This document shows, one piece after another, positions 17,776 through 26,493 of a stretch of 64,000 nucleotides of DNA. The notes under the pieces were generated by a model that saw only the letters and a program-made list of their open reading frames with translations, had not been told where the DNA came from and ran no database searches. The first letter of the stretch is position 1, and every line of letters begins with the position of its first letter. This DNA is from Pseudodesulfovibrio sp. JC047 (GTDB lineage Bacteria; Desulfobacterota; Desulfovibrionia; Desulfovibrionales; Desulfovibrionaceae). Location: positions 1-64,000 of the forward strand of contig NZ_WUEH01000022.1 of NCBI RefSeq assembly GCF_010468615.1, written 5' to 3'. The translations under genes were made by a program, and so were the position numbers.

Positions 17776-19872
17776 ATGAGAACATCCATACCTGTCCTAT
17801 GTTATCACAATGTCAACGACATTGACGGCCATACGCCGGAACTTTTTTGCGAACACCTCGACGCCATGATCGACGCCGGGTGGCACACCATCTCCGCACG
17901 GGAACTTCTGGCCGTGACCCGCGGACAGATGAAAGCCCCGAAAAAGACCGTGGTGCTCACCTTTGACGACGGACACCTGTCCAACTGGCTGACCGTTGTC
18001 CCGGAACTGGAAAAACGGAACATGACCGGCACCTTTTTCGGGCTGTCCGATTTCACAATCGATGGTCCGGTACGCACGATGGAAACCGCCCCGGACATGG
18101 TGTCCATGCCGGATGCTTTCAGAAACGCCCATCTCAACGGCGATTTCTCCCAATTCATGACGACAGAGGAATTCAAGGCCATACTCGACAAGGGAATGGA
18201 AGTCTTCTCGCATGGCCGTCGGCACCAGGGCGCGTTTCTGGACCTCAAGCCATTGCAGCGTATGGGAAACAACGCCCATTGGGGTGCCTGGTCGATCTAC
18301 CCGGGCTTCAATGCGGCCTGGCCAACCTTCAAGGTGGGCAGCGGATATGTGTATGACGGATTCCAACCCGTCCTTGACGGCTCAGGAGAACCCCGGTTCG
18401 TCCAACGCTCCACCGCTGACCGACTCGCCTTCTGCCGCCGGGACTTTCGCAAAAGCATGGACTGGATTCGTGAACTGAACGGATATGATGAACAACTTTT
18501 CTGCTGGCCATGGGGACAATTCTGCCCCGATGCACAGGATGAATTGCGCAAGGCCGGCTATGTGGGCGCATTCACCTTGGAACGGTGGGTCAACGCCAAA
18601 GGCACGAACCCATTCCGGCTCAATCGAATTGGTGTAGGCAAGAAGAAAACCGGCGCGTGGATTCAGTCCCGGTTGCGGATGTACGGGTCTGATCCGGCGG
18701 CACGCGTATTTTTCAAACTGCACACCAAACGGCCCGAGGTCCATCGAGTCTTGTTTACCACGGACTCCGTGAAACTCTCCGGTGGCAGTCGCCAGATGGT
18801 CAACAACATCAAGGCCATGTCCGAAATGGGTATCACAACGTATGCCCTGCTCACCAGTGACAGCCCCATCAATGACGCGCTCAAGGATCTGGATGTGGAA
18901 ATCATCCACTTCGACGGATTCCGACACTATCTCAAGGCCGGTCGATTCCTGAAAAAACTGGTCAAAGAACACGCTATCGACGTGGTCCACACCTTTCACA
19001 ATCGGGCATACAAAATGGGCGTGCTGGCCCGACTCATGGGGGCCAAATACAAACTGTTCATCAACCGGGGTGTCATCTCCAAGCCCAACTCGATCTTTTT
19101 TCTATGGACCGCACTGGCCAATGGCGTCATCACCAACTCCCGCCAATGCGCTGATATCCTGCGCGCCCACCATGTGCTGAAAAGACGGCTCAATGTGGTG
19201 TACAATGCCTATGTCGGACCGGATTTCGGCACGCCAAAACCGCGCAAGAAACGGGGCATCCGTTTCATCTACATCGGCAATAATGCCCATATCAAAGGAT
19301 ATGATGTCTTTCTCGATGCCGCCGCAGCCCTGTGTGAAAAAGGGTGCCGCGACATGGAATTCGTGGCCGTGGGTGTCCCTCAAGAAATATCGGGGGATCT
19401 TGCCGCACACCTGACACCGGCTGTTCGGGAACGACTTCGGGCGACCGGAACCATCCCACACAACCAGGTACTTGAAGAACTCGCATTCGCGGACGTGCAG
19501 GTTATGACATCCCGCAAGGAAAGTCTGCCCAACGTCCTGCTTGAAGGATTCGCCCTCGGCGTTCCGGCCATTTGTACCCGCGTGGGTGGCGTGCCGGAAA
19601 TCATTCAAGATGGGGTGAACGGATTTTTGTGCGACAACGAAGACAGTGCGTGTCTGGCCGAAAAGATGCAGGCAATGGCTGACGACTCGAAAATCCGGTA
19701 CTCCATGGGATATGCTGGACACGCCTTGGTCAGCACCATGTTGACCCCAGAGGCAAAAGGCCGCAATCTCATGCGCGTCTACATGGGCGAAAGACTCGAC
19801 GAGCCGCTGGATTTGAACATGTTGCCAACCGTACAGGACGAAGATGAACCCTTTGGACACAGCGAGCACTGA
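17776..19872 (+). CDS. Bifunctional polysaccharide deacetylase (CE4) - GT4 glycosyltransferase
   Basis: A 698-residue two-domain protein. The N-terminal domain is a carbohydrate esterase 4/NodB-like fold: YHNV near residue 10, TFDDG at 62-66 and SHGRRH as the metal-binding pair of motifs, with FCWPWGQFCPDAQDELRKAG matching the later motifs. From about residue 325 (HRVLFTTDSVKLSGGSRQMV) a GT-B glycosyltransferase family 4 domain follows, with the E-x7-E type region SRKESLPNVLLEGFALGVPA and TRVGGVPEII. No signal peptide is visible, so it appears cytoplasmic. The last 29 bases overlap the GT2 gene, implying coupled translation and a common surface-glycan pathway. Confidence 0.85.
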   Translation: MRTSIPVLCYHNVNDIDGHTPELFCEHLDAMIDAGWHTISARELLAVTRGQMKAPKKTVVLTFDDGHLSNWLTVVPELEKRNMTGTFFGLSDFTIDGPVRTMETAPDMVSMPDAFRNAHLNGDFSQFMTTEEFKAILDKGMEVFSHGRRHQGAFLDLKPLQRMGNNAHWGAWSIYPGFNAAWPTFKVGSGYVYDGFQPVLDGSGEPRFVQRSTADRLAFCRRDFRKSMDWIRELNGYDEQLFCWPWGQFCPDAQDELRKAGYVGAFTLERWVNAKGTNPFRLNRIGVGKKKTGAWIQSRLRMYGSDPAARVFFKLHTKRPEVHRVLFTTDSVKLSGGSRQMVNNIKAMSEMGITTYALLTSDSPINDALKDLDVEIIHFDGFRHYLKAGRFLKKLVKEHAIDVVHTFHNRAYKMGVLARLMGAKYKLFINRGVISKPNSIFFLWTALANGVITNSRQCADILRAHHVLKRRLNVVYNAYVGPDFGTPKPRKKRGIRFIYIGNNAHIKGYDVFLDAAAALCEKGCRDMEFVAVGVPQEISGDLAAHLTPAVRERLRATGTIPHNQVLEELAFADVQVMTSRKESLPNVLLEGFALGVPAICTRVGGVPEIIQDGVNGFLCDNEDSACLAEKMQAMADDSKIRYSMGYAGHALVSTMLTPEAKGRNLMRVYMGERLDEPLDLNMLPTVQDEDEPFGHSEH

Positions 19873-21424
19873 TTCCCTGACCGGGGCATGGCTGTCGTTG
19901 CCAGCCCCTCTCAAGGCCAAATTGCGTCTGGGATTTACCGGCACGCGTCATCTGCTTGATATCGCGGCATGGTGCATGGCTTCTGGCGCTCCAACCCTGA
20001 ACCCCATTGCCTTGGACGCGCTTGAAACCGCACTCCGGGAAAATCCGCTCAACGGCATTCTGGCACAAAGCCTCCTCGCCAATACACGAGTCAAACACCT
20101 GCTGTCTCAAGACAAATTGAACCAACTGGCGATCGTCACCACTCACTACCGCCCCCCGACCTCCCCTGACGACTCGCTCTCTCCGCATCACACAGCTGAC
20201 ATCGCGGCACAGCAGGACGCTATCAGTCGGCATATCAACGACACGCCAAACAACTTGTATTGGCTGGAGCAGGGAATACAAGTCGGACTCTTTGCAAAAG
20301 ACACCAAAAAAAGTGCTGAATTGTATGAATTCATCACTAAGCCAGGTGTCAAAAGAGTCTTCAAAACCGCAATAGACACCATTTTTAAAGATCGATTTTC
20401 GATAAAAGACACTCAAGATCATAATTTTCTGAAAAAGGTGGGAACAACACCATGGAATACGAACCGACTTTTGCGGACGTATGACGCACTGACCGGAGTG
20501 GCTGACGAAAAAAAACCTGTGCCGGGTTCGGTCGCGATCCTGATCCACTCATCCAATAACGCGGACGGATTGGACGCAACCCTGACTTCATTGATTGAAT
20601 CTGACATTTCCGAAGCATCGTTGTTCATCATGGATCACGGCTCGACCGACCGGACTCCAGCCATTTTAAAGACATGGGCTGGCCGATTCGCCACCCGATT
20701 CGGGCCGAATCACTGCTCGATCATCACCCTGCCCATCCCCATCGGCAACCCAGCGGCCAAAAACTGGTTGCTCCATCTGGACGCCGTGCGCGATCACGAC
20801 TTCATCTGTCTGCTTGATGACGCGGTGACCGTTGCCCCGGACTGGCTTTCCAGACTCGGAACAGCCGTCCTTCAGTACCCCGATGCCGGAGTCTGGGGCG
20901 GCAAATTGGTCAATCATGCCAACCACAACCACATCATCAGCACAGATCATCACCTGTTGGTCGAACCAGACGCGGTCATGAACCTTTCCCGGCTCGCCCC
21001 CAACCCATTCTCTTTTTCTGCACTACACAGCCAGACACGAAACAGCACCACTTTCGAATTCATGCGTCCCTGCGCCGCTTTTTCAGGTGGATGTCATCTT
21101 TTCCGCACCCCCACACTCCTGGAAACAGGCGACTTTGCCATCCAGTTGTCACCAGCCGACTATGACACGACCGAATATGCCATCCGACTGTGCTCACGCG
21201 GCCTGTTCCCGGTCTGTCACGGGCATCTGCCGTTTCACACACTCCCTTCGACGCATATTCCCGCGATGACAGGCATCCCCCATAGCAGCAACGCCCTCGG
21301 CAATCGGTACAAAATGCAAACAATGTATGATGTTGAAGAAATACAAGCTATTGCCGCAGCCGAACACGCCACTCTTGACGCTGATATCCTGACCAAACTG
21401 CAATTTTTTCAAACCGTGCGATAA
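19844..21424 (+). CDS. GT2 family glycosyltransferase
   Basis: A 526-residue protein with a C-terminal GT-A glycosyltransferase family 2 domain. AILIHSSNNADGLDATLTSL begins it near residue 229, MDHGSTDRTPAIL is the nucleotide-binding segment, and CLLDDAVTVAPDWLSRL supplies the metal-binding DxD-like DDA. The first 220 residues are not a recognised domain. Bases 20280-20450 (residues about 145-205) are clearly AT-richer and Lys-rich compared with the flanks, hinting at a mosaic gene. Start ATG 19844 lies within the preceding fusion gene (AGGA nearby). Probably modifies a surface polysaccharide with its neighbour. Confidence 0.75.
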   Translation: MNPLDTASTDSLTGAWLSLPAPLKAKLRLGFTGTRHLLDIAAWCMASGAPTLNPIALDALETALRENPLNGILAQSLLANTRVKHLLSQDKLNQLAIVTTHYRPPTSPDDSLSPHHTADIAAQQDAISRHINDTPNNLYWLEQGIQVGLFAKDTKKSAELYEFITKPGVKRVFKTAIDTIFKDRFSIKDTQDHNFLKKVGTTPWNTNRLLRTYDALTGVADEKKPVPGSVAILIHSSNNADGLDATLTSLIESDISEASLFIMDHGSTDRTPAILKTWAGRFATRFGPNHCSIITLPIPIGNPAAKNWLLHLDAVRDHDFICLLDDAVTVAPDWLSRLGTAVLQYPDAGVWGGKLVNHANHNHIISTDHHLLVEPDAVMNLSRLAPNPFSFSALHSQTRNSTTFEFMRPCAAFSGGCHLFRTPTLLETGDFAIQLSPADYDTTEYAIRLCSRGLFPVCHGHLPFHTLPSTHIPAMTGIPHSSNALGNRYKMQTMYDVEEIQAIAAAEHATLDADILTKLQFFQTVR

Positions 21425-21517
21425 GAAAAGACACGACCTTCCTGGCAAGGGATAATTTTTCGCCCAAAAAACCATTTCTTGATTGGCAGAACGGCTGTCC
21501 ACGGGTACAGTCCTCCC

Positions 21518-22852
21518 ATGTCATTCCCAGCCAACCTTCCTCTTGAGGATGTTTTCGCCTCCATTGCAGATGGACTGTTCACCGTCGATACCGATTGGAA
21601 CATCACCTATTTCAACGAGGCCGCACAACGCATCACCGGCATCGGCCAGACAGAGGCCATGGGATGCAAATGTTGGGACGTCTTCCGATCGTCTCTGTGC
21701 GATGGGCATTGTGCCATCAGCCAGTGCATGAAGGCCGGAGGCCGGATCGTCAACAAATCCATTTTCATCGTGCGAAGCGACGGTAGCACGCTACCAATTT
21801 CCATCTCCGCCTCGACCCTCCACGACAGTGATGGGCAGGTCATTGGCGGCGTGGAAACATTTCGCGATCTCACGGAAATCCACTCCATCCGACGACAGGC
21901 CAAAGATATTTACCGATTCGAAAACATTGTGGGTCGAAGTCAGGCCCTGGAAAAGATCTTTCGCATCCTCCCACGCATCAGTGACAGCGAGGCAACCACC
22001 TTGCTCCTGGGGCAATCCGGGACCGGCAAAGAACTCTTTGCCCGGGCCATCCACAACCTCAGCCCCCGCAAAGATGGCCCATTCGTGCCTGTCAACTGCG
22101 GCGCACTGCCCGACACATTGCTGGAATCCGAACTCTTCGGCTACAAAAAAGGCGCATTCACGGACGCTCGCACCGACAAACCGGGCCGATTCGAATTAGC
22201 GAATAAGGGCACGGTTTTTCTGGATGAAATCGGGGACATGCCCGGCAAGCTCCAAGTCAAACTTCTCCGGTTTCTGCAAGACAAAATGTATGAACCATTG
22301 GGCGGCGTCTCGCCTGTTCATGCGGACGTGCGCGTGATCGCGGCCACCAACCGCAATCTGGAACAAGCCGTTGCAGACGGCAGCTTTCGACAGGATCTGT
22401 ACTACCGACTCAACGTCGTCACACTGACCCTGCCACCACTCAAAAAACGGCCAGAAGACCTCCCCCTGTTGATCGACCATTTCCTCGAAGAATTCAACGC
22501 CATGCAGGACAAATCCATTCAAGGAGTGAGTGAAGACACCCTTCACATCCTCCTGCATCACGAGTTCCCCGGCAACGTCCGCGAGCTGGAAAATATCCTT
22601 GAATACGCCTTCATCCTCTGCCGAGAAGGGTTCATTCAGGTCGAACACCTCCCGGAATATCTCCAGCCGGACAAACCGGAAACCGACGGACCACATCCAC
22701 TGCGCGGAACCATGAACGATATCAAACGTCGCGCTGCACGATACGCCGTGGAACGCAACCACGGGAAAAAAATGGCGGCCTGCCGAGACCTGGGCATCAC
22801 CAAAGACACCCTGCGAAAGATGCTCTCCGTCATCCAAAAGACAAAAAAATAG
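21518..22852 (+). CDS. PAS-domain sigma-54-dependent activator (orp-locus-like)
   Basis: A 444-residue activator. The N-terminal PAS domain (DVFASIADGLFTVDTDWNITYFN) carries a Cys cluster GCKCWDVFRSSLCDGHCAISQC, suggesting redox or metal sensing. The AAA+ domain has GQSGTGKE and GTVFLDEIGD; the sigma-54 contact loop reads GAFTDA, a known variant of GAFTGA. A Fis-type helix-turn-helix ends it (AACRDLGITKDTLRKML). ATG 21518 is preferred to an upstream TTG at 21479. A strong sigma-54 promoter and a NifX-like gene follow directly, as in the D. vulgaris orp locus, whose activator is DVU2106 (recalled). Confidence 0.88.
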   Translation: MSFPANLPLEDVFASIADGLFTVDTDWNITYFNEAAQRITGIGQTEAMGCKCWDVFRSSLCDGHCAISQCMKAGGRIVNKSIFIVRSDGSTLPISISASTLHDSDGQVIGGVETFRDLTEIHSIRRQAKDIYRFENIVGRSQALEKIFRILPRISDSEATTLLLGQSGTGKELFARAIHNLSPRKDGPFVPVNCGALPDTLLESELFGYKKGAFTDARTDKPGRFELANKGTVFLDEIGDMPGKLQVKLLRFLQDKMYEPLGGVSPVHADVRVIAATNRNLEQAVADGSFRQDLYYRLNVVTLTLPPLKKRPEDLPLLIDHFLEEFNAMQDKSIQGVSEDTLHILLHHEFPGNVRELENILEYAFILCREGFIQVEHLPEYLQPDKPETDGPHPLRGTMNDIKRRAARYAVERNHGKKMAACRDLGITKDTLRKMLSVIQKTKK

Positions 22853-22869
22853 CCCACCATACTTCTTAT

Positions 22870-22884
22870 GGCGAAAAATTCGCC
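22870..22884 (+). promoter_or_regulatory. Candidate upstream activator site
   Basis: A perfect palindrome GGCGAA-AAA-TTCGCC lies 17 bases after the activator stop and 55 bases upstream of the sigma-54 promoter. The position suits binding of the adjacent activator's helix-turn-helix; a weak terminator is the alternative, but no T-run follows. Confidence 0.45.
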
Positions 22885-22938
22885 TGCTGTACTTTCTCAA
22901 TTTTCTTCAAGCATCTGATTTCATGGGACTTAATCTAT

Positions 22939-22954
22939 TGGCACGGTCCATGCT
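22939..22954 (+). promoter_or_regulatory. Sigma-54 (-24/-12) promoter
   Basis: The sequence TGGCACGGTCCATGCT matches the -24/-12 consensus TGGCACG-N4-TTGCW with one mismatch and the exact GG-GC spacing (GG at 22940-22941, GC at 22952-22953). Predicted start near 22965, about 40 bases before the NifX-like gene. Confidence 0.85.
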
Positions 22955-23002
22955 ATATAGAAAAATGACGGCAAGAGTCCTGCCGAACTTATGGAGAAAA
23001 GC

Positions 23003-23353
23003 ATGAAAGCAGATTCTACAAAACTCATCTGTCTGGCGTGCTATCAGGACCGGCTGGCATCCGTGTGTGAAAACGCGGATGGATACAAGCTTTTTGAAAT
23101 AAATGACACCAAATTTTACCCCGCAGGCCTCCTATCCCTTCCCTCAAAGGACCCTATGGACAGGACATCCGCCATATTGGCCTGCGGGGTAACTGTCTTT
23201 TTATGCGGTGCCATTCGAAACAGGACACGCACACGACTCGAAGAAGGTGGTGTGACTGTTTTGGGCTGGCTCACCGGCACACAAGAGCAAATTCTTGAAG
23301 GATTCCTCAACAAAAAGCTGCATGAACTGACCATGCCAGGCATTCAGGTTTGA
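23003..23353 (+). CDS. NifX/NifB-like dinitrogenase-cofactor-family protein
   Basis: A 116-residue protein resembling the NifX/'dinitrogenase iron-molybdenum cofactor biosynthesis' family. The pattern ICLACYQDRLASVCENADGY at the start, then ACGVTVFLCGAIRNRTRTRL and GVTVLGWLTGTQEQILEGFL fits that fold, with several Cys. ATG 23003 is chosen because GGAG lies 5 bases upstream; an ATG at 22991 is possible. It is expressed from the sigma-54 promoter and followed by an Mrp ATPase, an order like DVU2107-DVU2109 of D. vulgaris. No typical orange protein gene is seen beside it. Confidence 0.78.
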   Translation: MKADSTKLICLACYQDRLASVCENADGYKLFEINDTKFYPAGLLSLPSKDPMDRTSAILACGVTVFLCGAIRNRTRTRLEEGGVTVLGWLTGTQEQILEGFLNKKLHELTMPGIQV

Positions 23354-23464
23354 CTTTTTTCAAACGAGCATTATTTCTGAACAGCCCACACGGGACAGTA
23401 TTCCCAAGGGTGGTTATCGACATTGCAAAGGCGGCGTCATACCGTCATTTTTTAGGAGTATAGT

Positions 23465-24337
23465 ATGAGTGAATGCGAAGGATGCACTTCTGCGGCACCT
23501 GATGGGAGCTGCACCAGCTCTACAGGCTGCAATCAGGAAGAATTGAAACTGCAAAGAACCCTTGGCCGCATCAAACACAAGATCGTGGTCATGTCCGGCA
23601 AGGGCGGGGTTGGCAAATCCACTGTCGCCACCAACATTGCCGTCGCACTCTCCCTGGCCGGCAAGAAAGTCGGTCTGCTCGATGTGGACGTGCATGGACC
23701 GAGCCTCCCCCGGATGTTGTCCTTGAAAGGACAGAAGCCGCACATGGGCGACAAGGTCATGGAACCGGTTCCCTGGAGCAAAAACCTCTCGGTCATGTCC
23801 CTGGGCTTTTTGCTCGAAGATGACCGCCAGGCCGTTATCTGGCGTGGCCCAGTCAAAATGGGACTGATCAAACAATTCGTTGAAGATGTCATGTGGGGCG
23901 ATCTCGATTACCTGATCGTTGACTGCCCCCCGGGCACCGGCGACGAGCCTCTGTCCACCCTGCAAACCCTCGGACCCACGGCCATCGGCGTTATCGTGAC
24001 AACTCCGCAAGGTGTTGCCATCGACGACGTGCGCCGCTCGGTCTCATTTGTCGGCGAAGTGGGCAACCGAGTCCTCGGCATCATCGAGAACATGTCCGGT
24101 TTTGCCTGCCCCAATTGTGGCACGGTCCACGACATCTTCAAATCAGGTGGCGGCGAGGCCTTGGCCAAGGAAGCTGGTGTCCAGTTCCTGGGACGGATTC
24201 CTCTGGACCCCGAAGTGGCCAACTCCGGCGACGAAGGATTCCCCTTCCTGAAAGTGCACCGCGACACTGCGACAGGCAAGGCCATGGAAGCGATCATTCA
24301 GCCCATGCTTGAGCTGCCCGATCCGCCCACGGCATAA
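23465..24337 (+). CDS. Mrp/NBP35-type iron-sulfur carrier ATPase
   Basis: A 290-residue ParA/MinD-type P-loop ATPase of the Mrp/ApbC/NBP35 group that binds and passes on iron-sulfur clusters. The N-terminus has four Cys (4, 7, 16, 22) as in NBP35. The deviant Walker A is MSGKGGVGKST, followed by GLLDVDVHGPSLPRML, DYLIVDCPPGTGDEPL and the CPNC pair in GFACPNCGTVHDIF. A ribosome binding site TTAGGAGTATAGT precedes the ATG. It lies 111 bases behind the NifX-like gene and probably shares its sigma-54 promoter, making the orp2-like operon. Confidence 0.92.
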   Translation: MSECEGCTSAAPDGSCTSSTGCNQEELKLQRTLGRIKHKIVVMSGKGGVGKSTVATNIAVALSLAGKKVGLLDVDVHGPSLPRMLSLKGQKPHMGDKVMEPVPWSKNLSVMSLGFLLEDDRQAVIWRGPVKMGLIKQFVEDVMWGDLDYLIVDCPPGTGDEPLSTLQTLGPTAIGVIVTTPQGVAIDDVRRSVSFVGEVGNRVLGIIENMSGFACPNCGTVHDIFKSGGGEALAKEAGVQFLGRIPLDPEVANSGDEGFPFLKVHRDTATGKAMEAIIQPMLELPDPPTA

Positions 24338-24383
24338 TGTCCTGAAAGAAATGGCTTTGAATGCCATTTTAGCAAAAACAAAA

Positions 24384-24418
24384 AATCCCTCTGATGCCAT
24401 TGTATCAGGGGGATTCTT
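24384..24418. terminator. Bidirectional terminator between convergent genes
   Basis: A 12-bp stem AATCCCTCTGAT/ATCAGGGGGATT with one mismatch is flanked by A-rich sequence that reads as a T-run for the reverse HD-GYP gene. Confidence 0.75.
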
Positions 24419-24443
24419 TCATGACAGACTGAGAAACAGACAC

Positions 24444-25133
24444 TCACACATCCTTTTCCTTGGCAGACAACACATCCACCATCCCCTCGATAGCAGCGGC
24501 CACCCCTTCGAATGCCTGTACCACACGGGGATCAAACTGTGTGCCTGAACAACGGAGTACTTCTTTTCGCGCCGCCTCAAAATTCTTGGACGGTCGATAC
24601 GGGCGGTTCTGCAACATGGCGGACACGCTATCAGCAACAGCAATAATCCGCGCGCCCAGCGGGATCTGTGCTCCAGCCAGGCCATCCGGGTAGCCCGTGC
24701 CATCATACCGTTCATGATGATGCAGGACCATATCCACGACCCCAAGGCTCTTCAGGGCGGCAACAGGCCGAAGGATATCCGCCCCGGCCCGGGGGTGGCG
24801 ACGCATGGCACGCCACTCACTGGGGCTCAACGAGCCTTGTTTTTTCAACACTGCATCCGGGACACCAATTTTTCCGATATCATGCAGATGCCCAGCCACA
24901 TGGATGATATCGGCCTCATTGGGCGACAACCCCATGGACAGGGCCAATGCGTGAGAGACTTCGGCCACTTCTTCGGAATGCATGGAGGTGTACGGATCCT
25001 TGGCATCAATGGCAAACCCGAGGGATTCGGCGAACTGATGCAGAACGGTGGTCACAAAATGCGCAGAATTCGGACGAATCGGCCGAATTTTCACCCCACT
25101 CCCCCCAAAGGCAAAGCACGAGTCGGAAAACAT
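24444..25133 (-). CDS. HD-GYP domain protein (putative c-di-GMP phosphodiesterase)
   Basis: A 229-residue protein composed almost entirely of an HD-GYP domain that degrades cyclic di-GMP. Metal ligands are present: HSEEVAEVSHALA, HLHDIGKIGVP (the HD), RRHPRAGADIL, HHHERYDGTGYPDGL (the GYP loop) and IAVADSVSAML. No receiver or membrane segment is seen; about 35 residues precede the domain. The ATG directly follows the stop of the TPR-like gene (TAAATG), so its translation is coupled to it. The partner may act as its sensor or regulator. Confidence 0.9.
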   Translation of the reverse strand: MFSDSCFAFGGSGVKIRPIRPNSAHFVTTVLHQFAESLGFAIDAKDPYTSMHSEEVAEVSHALALSMGLSPNEADIIHVAGHLHDIGKIGVPDAVLKKQGSLSPSEWRAMRRHPRAGADILRPVAALKSLGVVDMVLHHHERYDGTGYPDGLAGAQIPLGARIIAVADSVSAMLQNRPYRPSKNFEAARKEVLRCSGTQFDPRVVQAFEGVAAAIEGMVDVLSAKEKDV

Positions 25134-25457
25134 TTATGCAGCCCCTGCCAAATTTGATGATGTCAATTTCGTCATGTTCCGAACAATTGCCTTGTGCAGG
25201 GAATTTCCAACTCCGGCACCTTCTACCGCACGATGTGCTGCAAGCTCGAAGCACGCCAACGCCTCTTCGGTCTTGCCAGAAACCTGATGCACCAATCCCA
25301 TATTATTTCGAACCTTGGCTTCATGCAAAACCGATCCCATTTCCTTGGCCAGACGATCTGCCTGAACAAGTTGAAACAAGGCGTTTGCCATTTTACCATC
25401 ATTGCATGCTTTCATTCCTTCCCGATTGAACAATCCAAGTTGACGTAACAGACTCAT
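25134..25457 (-). CDS. Small TPR-like helical protein upstream of HD-GYP
   Basis: A 107-residue protein starting at ATG 25457, set by AAGGAG 6 bases upstream on the reverse strand. It has helix pairs resembling tetratricopeptide repeats: GKMANALFQLVQADRLAKEMG, VRNNMGLVHQVSGKTEEALACFELAAH. A longer in-frame extension to 25697 is rejected because it covers the promoter and has no ribosome binding site. It is first in a two-gene operon with the HD-GYP gene. Function unknown; protein binding is likely. Confidence 0.75.
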   Translation of the reverse strand: MSLLRQLGLFNREGMKACNDGKMANALFQLVQADRLAKEMGSVLHEAKVRNNMGLVHQVSGKTEEALACFELAAHRAVEGAGVGNSLHKAIVRNMTKLTSSNLAGAA

Positions 25458-25607
25458 CGAAAACTCCTTATTTTTATAAACGCGACACAAAACACCGGCC
25501 CACACGCGAGTGGACCGGCCCATACACCGCTTCAACAAAAGCTCTCGAAGTACTCTGCACAATATTCTCAAACAATTCATAGGGCCTTTCGTCATTTTCA
25601 TGAGCGG

Positions 25608-25636
25608 ACTATACTGATATTGATTTTCAATTTCAA
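25608..25636 (-). promoter_or_regulatory. Sigma-70-type promoter for the TPR/HD-GYP operon
   Basis: On the reverse strand TTGAAA (25636-25631), a 17-base spacer and TATAGT (25613-25608). Predicted start near 25600 would leave a leader of about 140 bases with a hairpin. Confidence 0.6.
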
Positions 25637-25698
25637 GACTTATTTTCCATTTTTTCATCAAATGAAGAACCCCAATTGCACTCTCTGTCAAAGCCATG

Positions 25699-25740
25699 AA
25701 AAAAGGGCCAGCCCCATTTCAATGGAGTTGGCCCTTTTTG
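25699..25740 (-). terminator. Terminator of the phosphate operon
   Basis: The stem AAAAGGGCCA/TGGCCCTTTT with extra inner pairing sits 36 bases after the reverse DUF47 stop; the reverse strand continues into a T-run. Confidence 0.8.
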
Positions 25741-25775
25741 GAATATCGTCTGTTGTCTGATCGACTGAAAACCGT

Positions 25776-26450
25776 TTATCGAGCCATCATCGAACGAAGC
25801 AGTTCAGCACAATTTTCCGTGTTGTGGCCCATGTTATCCAGGCAGTCCACAAAATGAATCAGCTGATAGATATCCTTGAAATCAACGTCCTTGTTGTAAA
25901 TTTTCTTGTACAGGGCATTTTTCATATGCCGGACGTTATTTCGTTCATTCCGAACCTGACGAAACCGTTCTTTGGTCCCTTCACGGTCCAGGGATTCGCC
26001 GTGCATCAATGCAATCGTCGATTTAAGTGCCGGTCCGAGCAACACCGTGCACCGGGCAATGCCATCAAGCAGATAAATCAGATCCTTCTGAATATCTTCC
26101 GGTATGATCACCTTGCGCATGGCCAGCCAATAGAGGGCGTCCTGTGCGGCATCAAGGATGTTGTCCTGACTTTTCGTATAGTTCAGAAAAAGCGTCTTTT
26201 CCACGGGCATGAACAGGCCCTTGGGCAGGTGATTACGAATATTCCGCTTGATAGAATCTGCATGGTTTTCAATTTCATCGACCGAACGCGTCAATTCCTC
26301 AAACTCACGGCACACTCCACCGGAGACATAGCACTCCAGGGACTCATCAATAGCCGCGACGCATTCAGCGATCTTGTCATAATGCTCGACCAACCCATCC
26401 ATTGGAGACCGATTGGCAAGCAGGCCGAAAAAAGGAATTTTCAAAGACAT
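25776..26450 (-). CDS. DUF47/PhoU-like phosphate transport regulator
   Basis: A 224-residue all-helical protein of the DUF47 (TIGR00153, PhoU-like) family, usually encoded next to PiT transporters and thought to regulate them. The N-terminal KIPFFGLLANRSPMDGLVEHYDKI and helices with conserved acidic residues (DEIENHADSIKRNIRNHLPKG) that bind metal clusters in PhoU-type proteins are visible. It lies 43 bases downstream of the PiT gene, in the order kinase, transporter, DUF47. Length is normal. Confidence 0.88.
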   Translation of the reverse strand: MSLKIPFFGLLANRSPMDGLVEHYDKIAECVAAIDESLECYVSGGVCREFEELTRSVDEIENHADSIKRNIRNHLPKGLFMPVEKTLFLNYTKSQDNILDAAQDALYWLAMRKVIIPEDIQKDLIYLLDGIARCTVLLGPALKSTIALMHGESLDREGTKERFRQVRNERNNVRHMKNALYKKIYNKDVDFKDIYQLIHFVDCLDNMGHNTENCAELLRSMMAR

Positions 26451-26493
26451 ATATAAGACCTCACTTACAAAGGATTATCGTTATGTATATAAC

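Larger units (their letters stand above)
25458..25775 (-). other. Intergenic region: 5' leader, promoter and terminator
   Basis: No gene is seen. It holds the promoter of the TPR/HD-GYP operon, an imperfect 9-bp hairpin in its leader (CCGGCCCAC/GTGGACCGG, 25495-25518), and the terminator of the reverse DUF47 gene (25701-25740). The sequence is AT-rich between 25560 and 25690. Confidence 0.6.
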
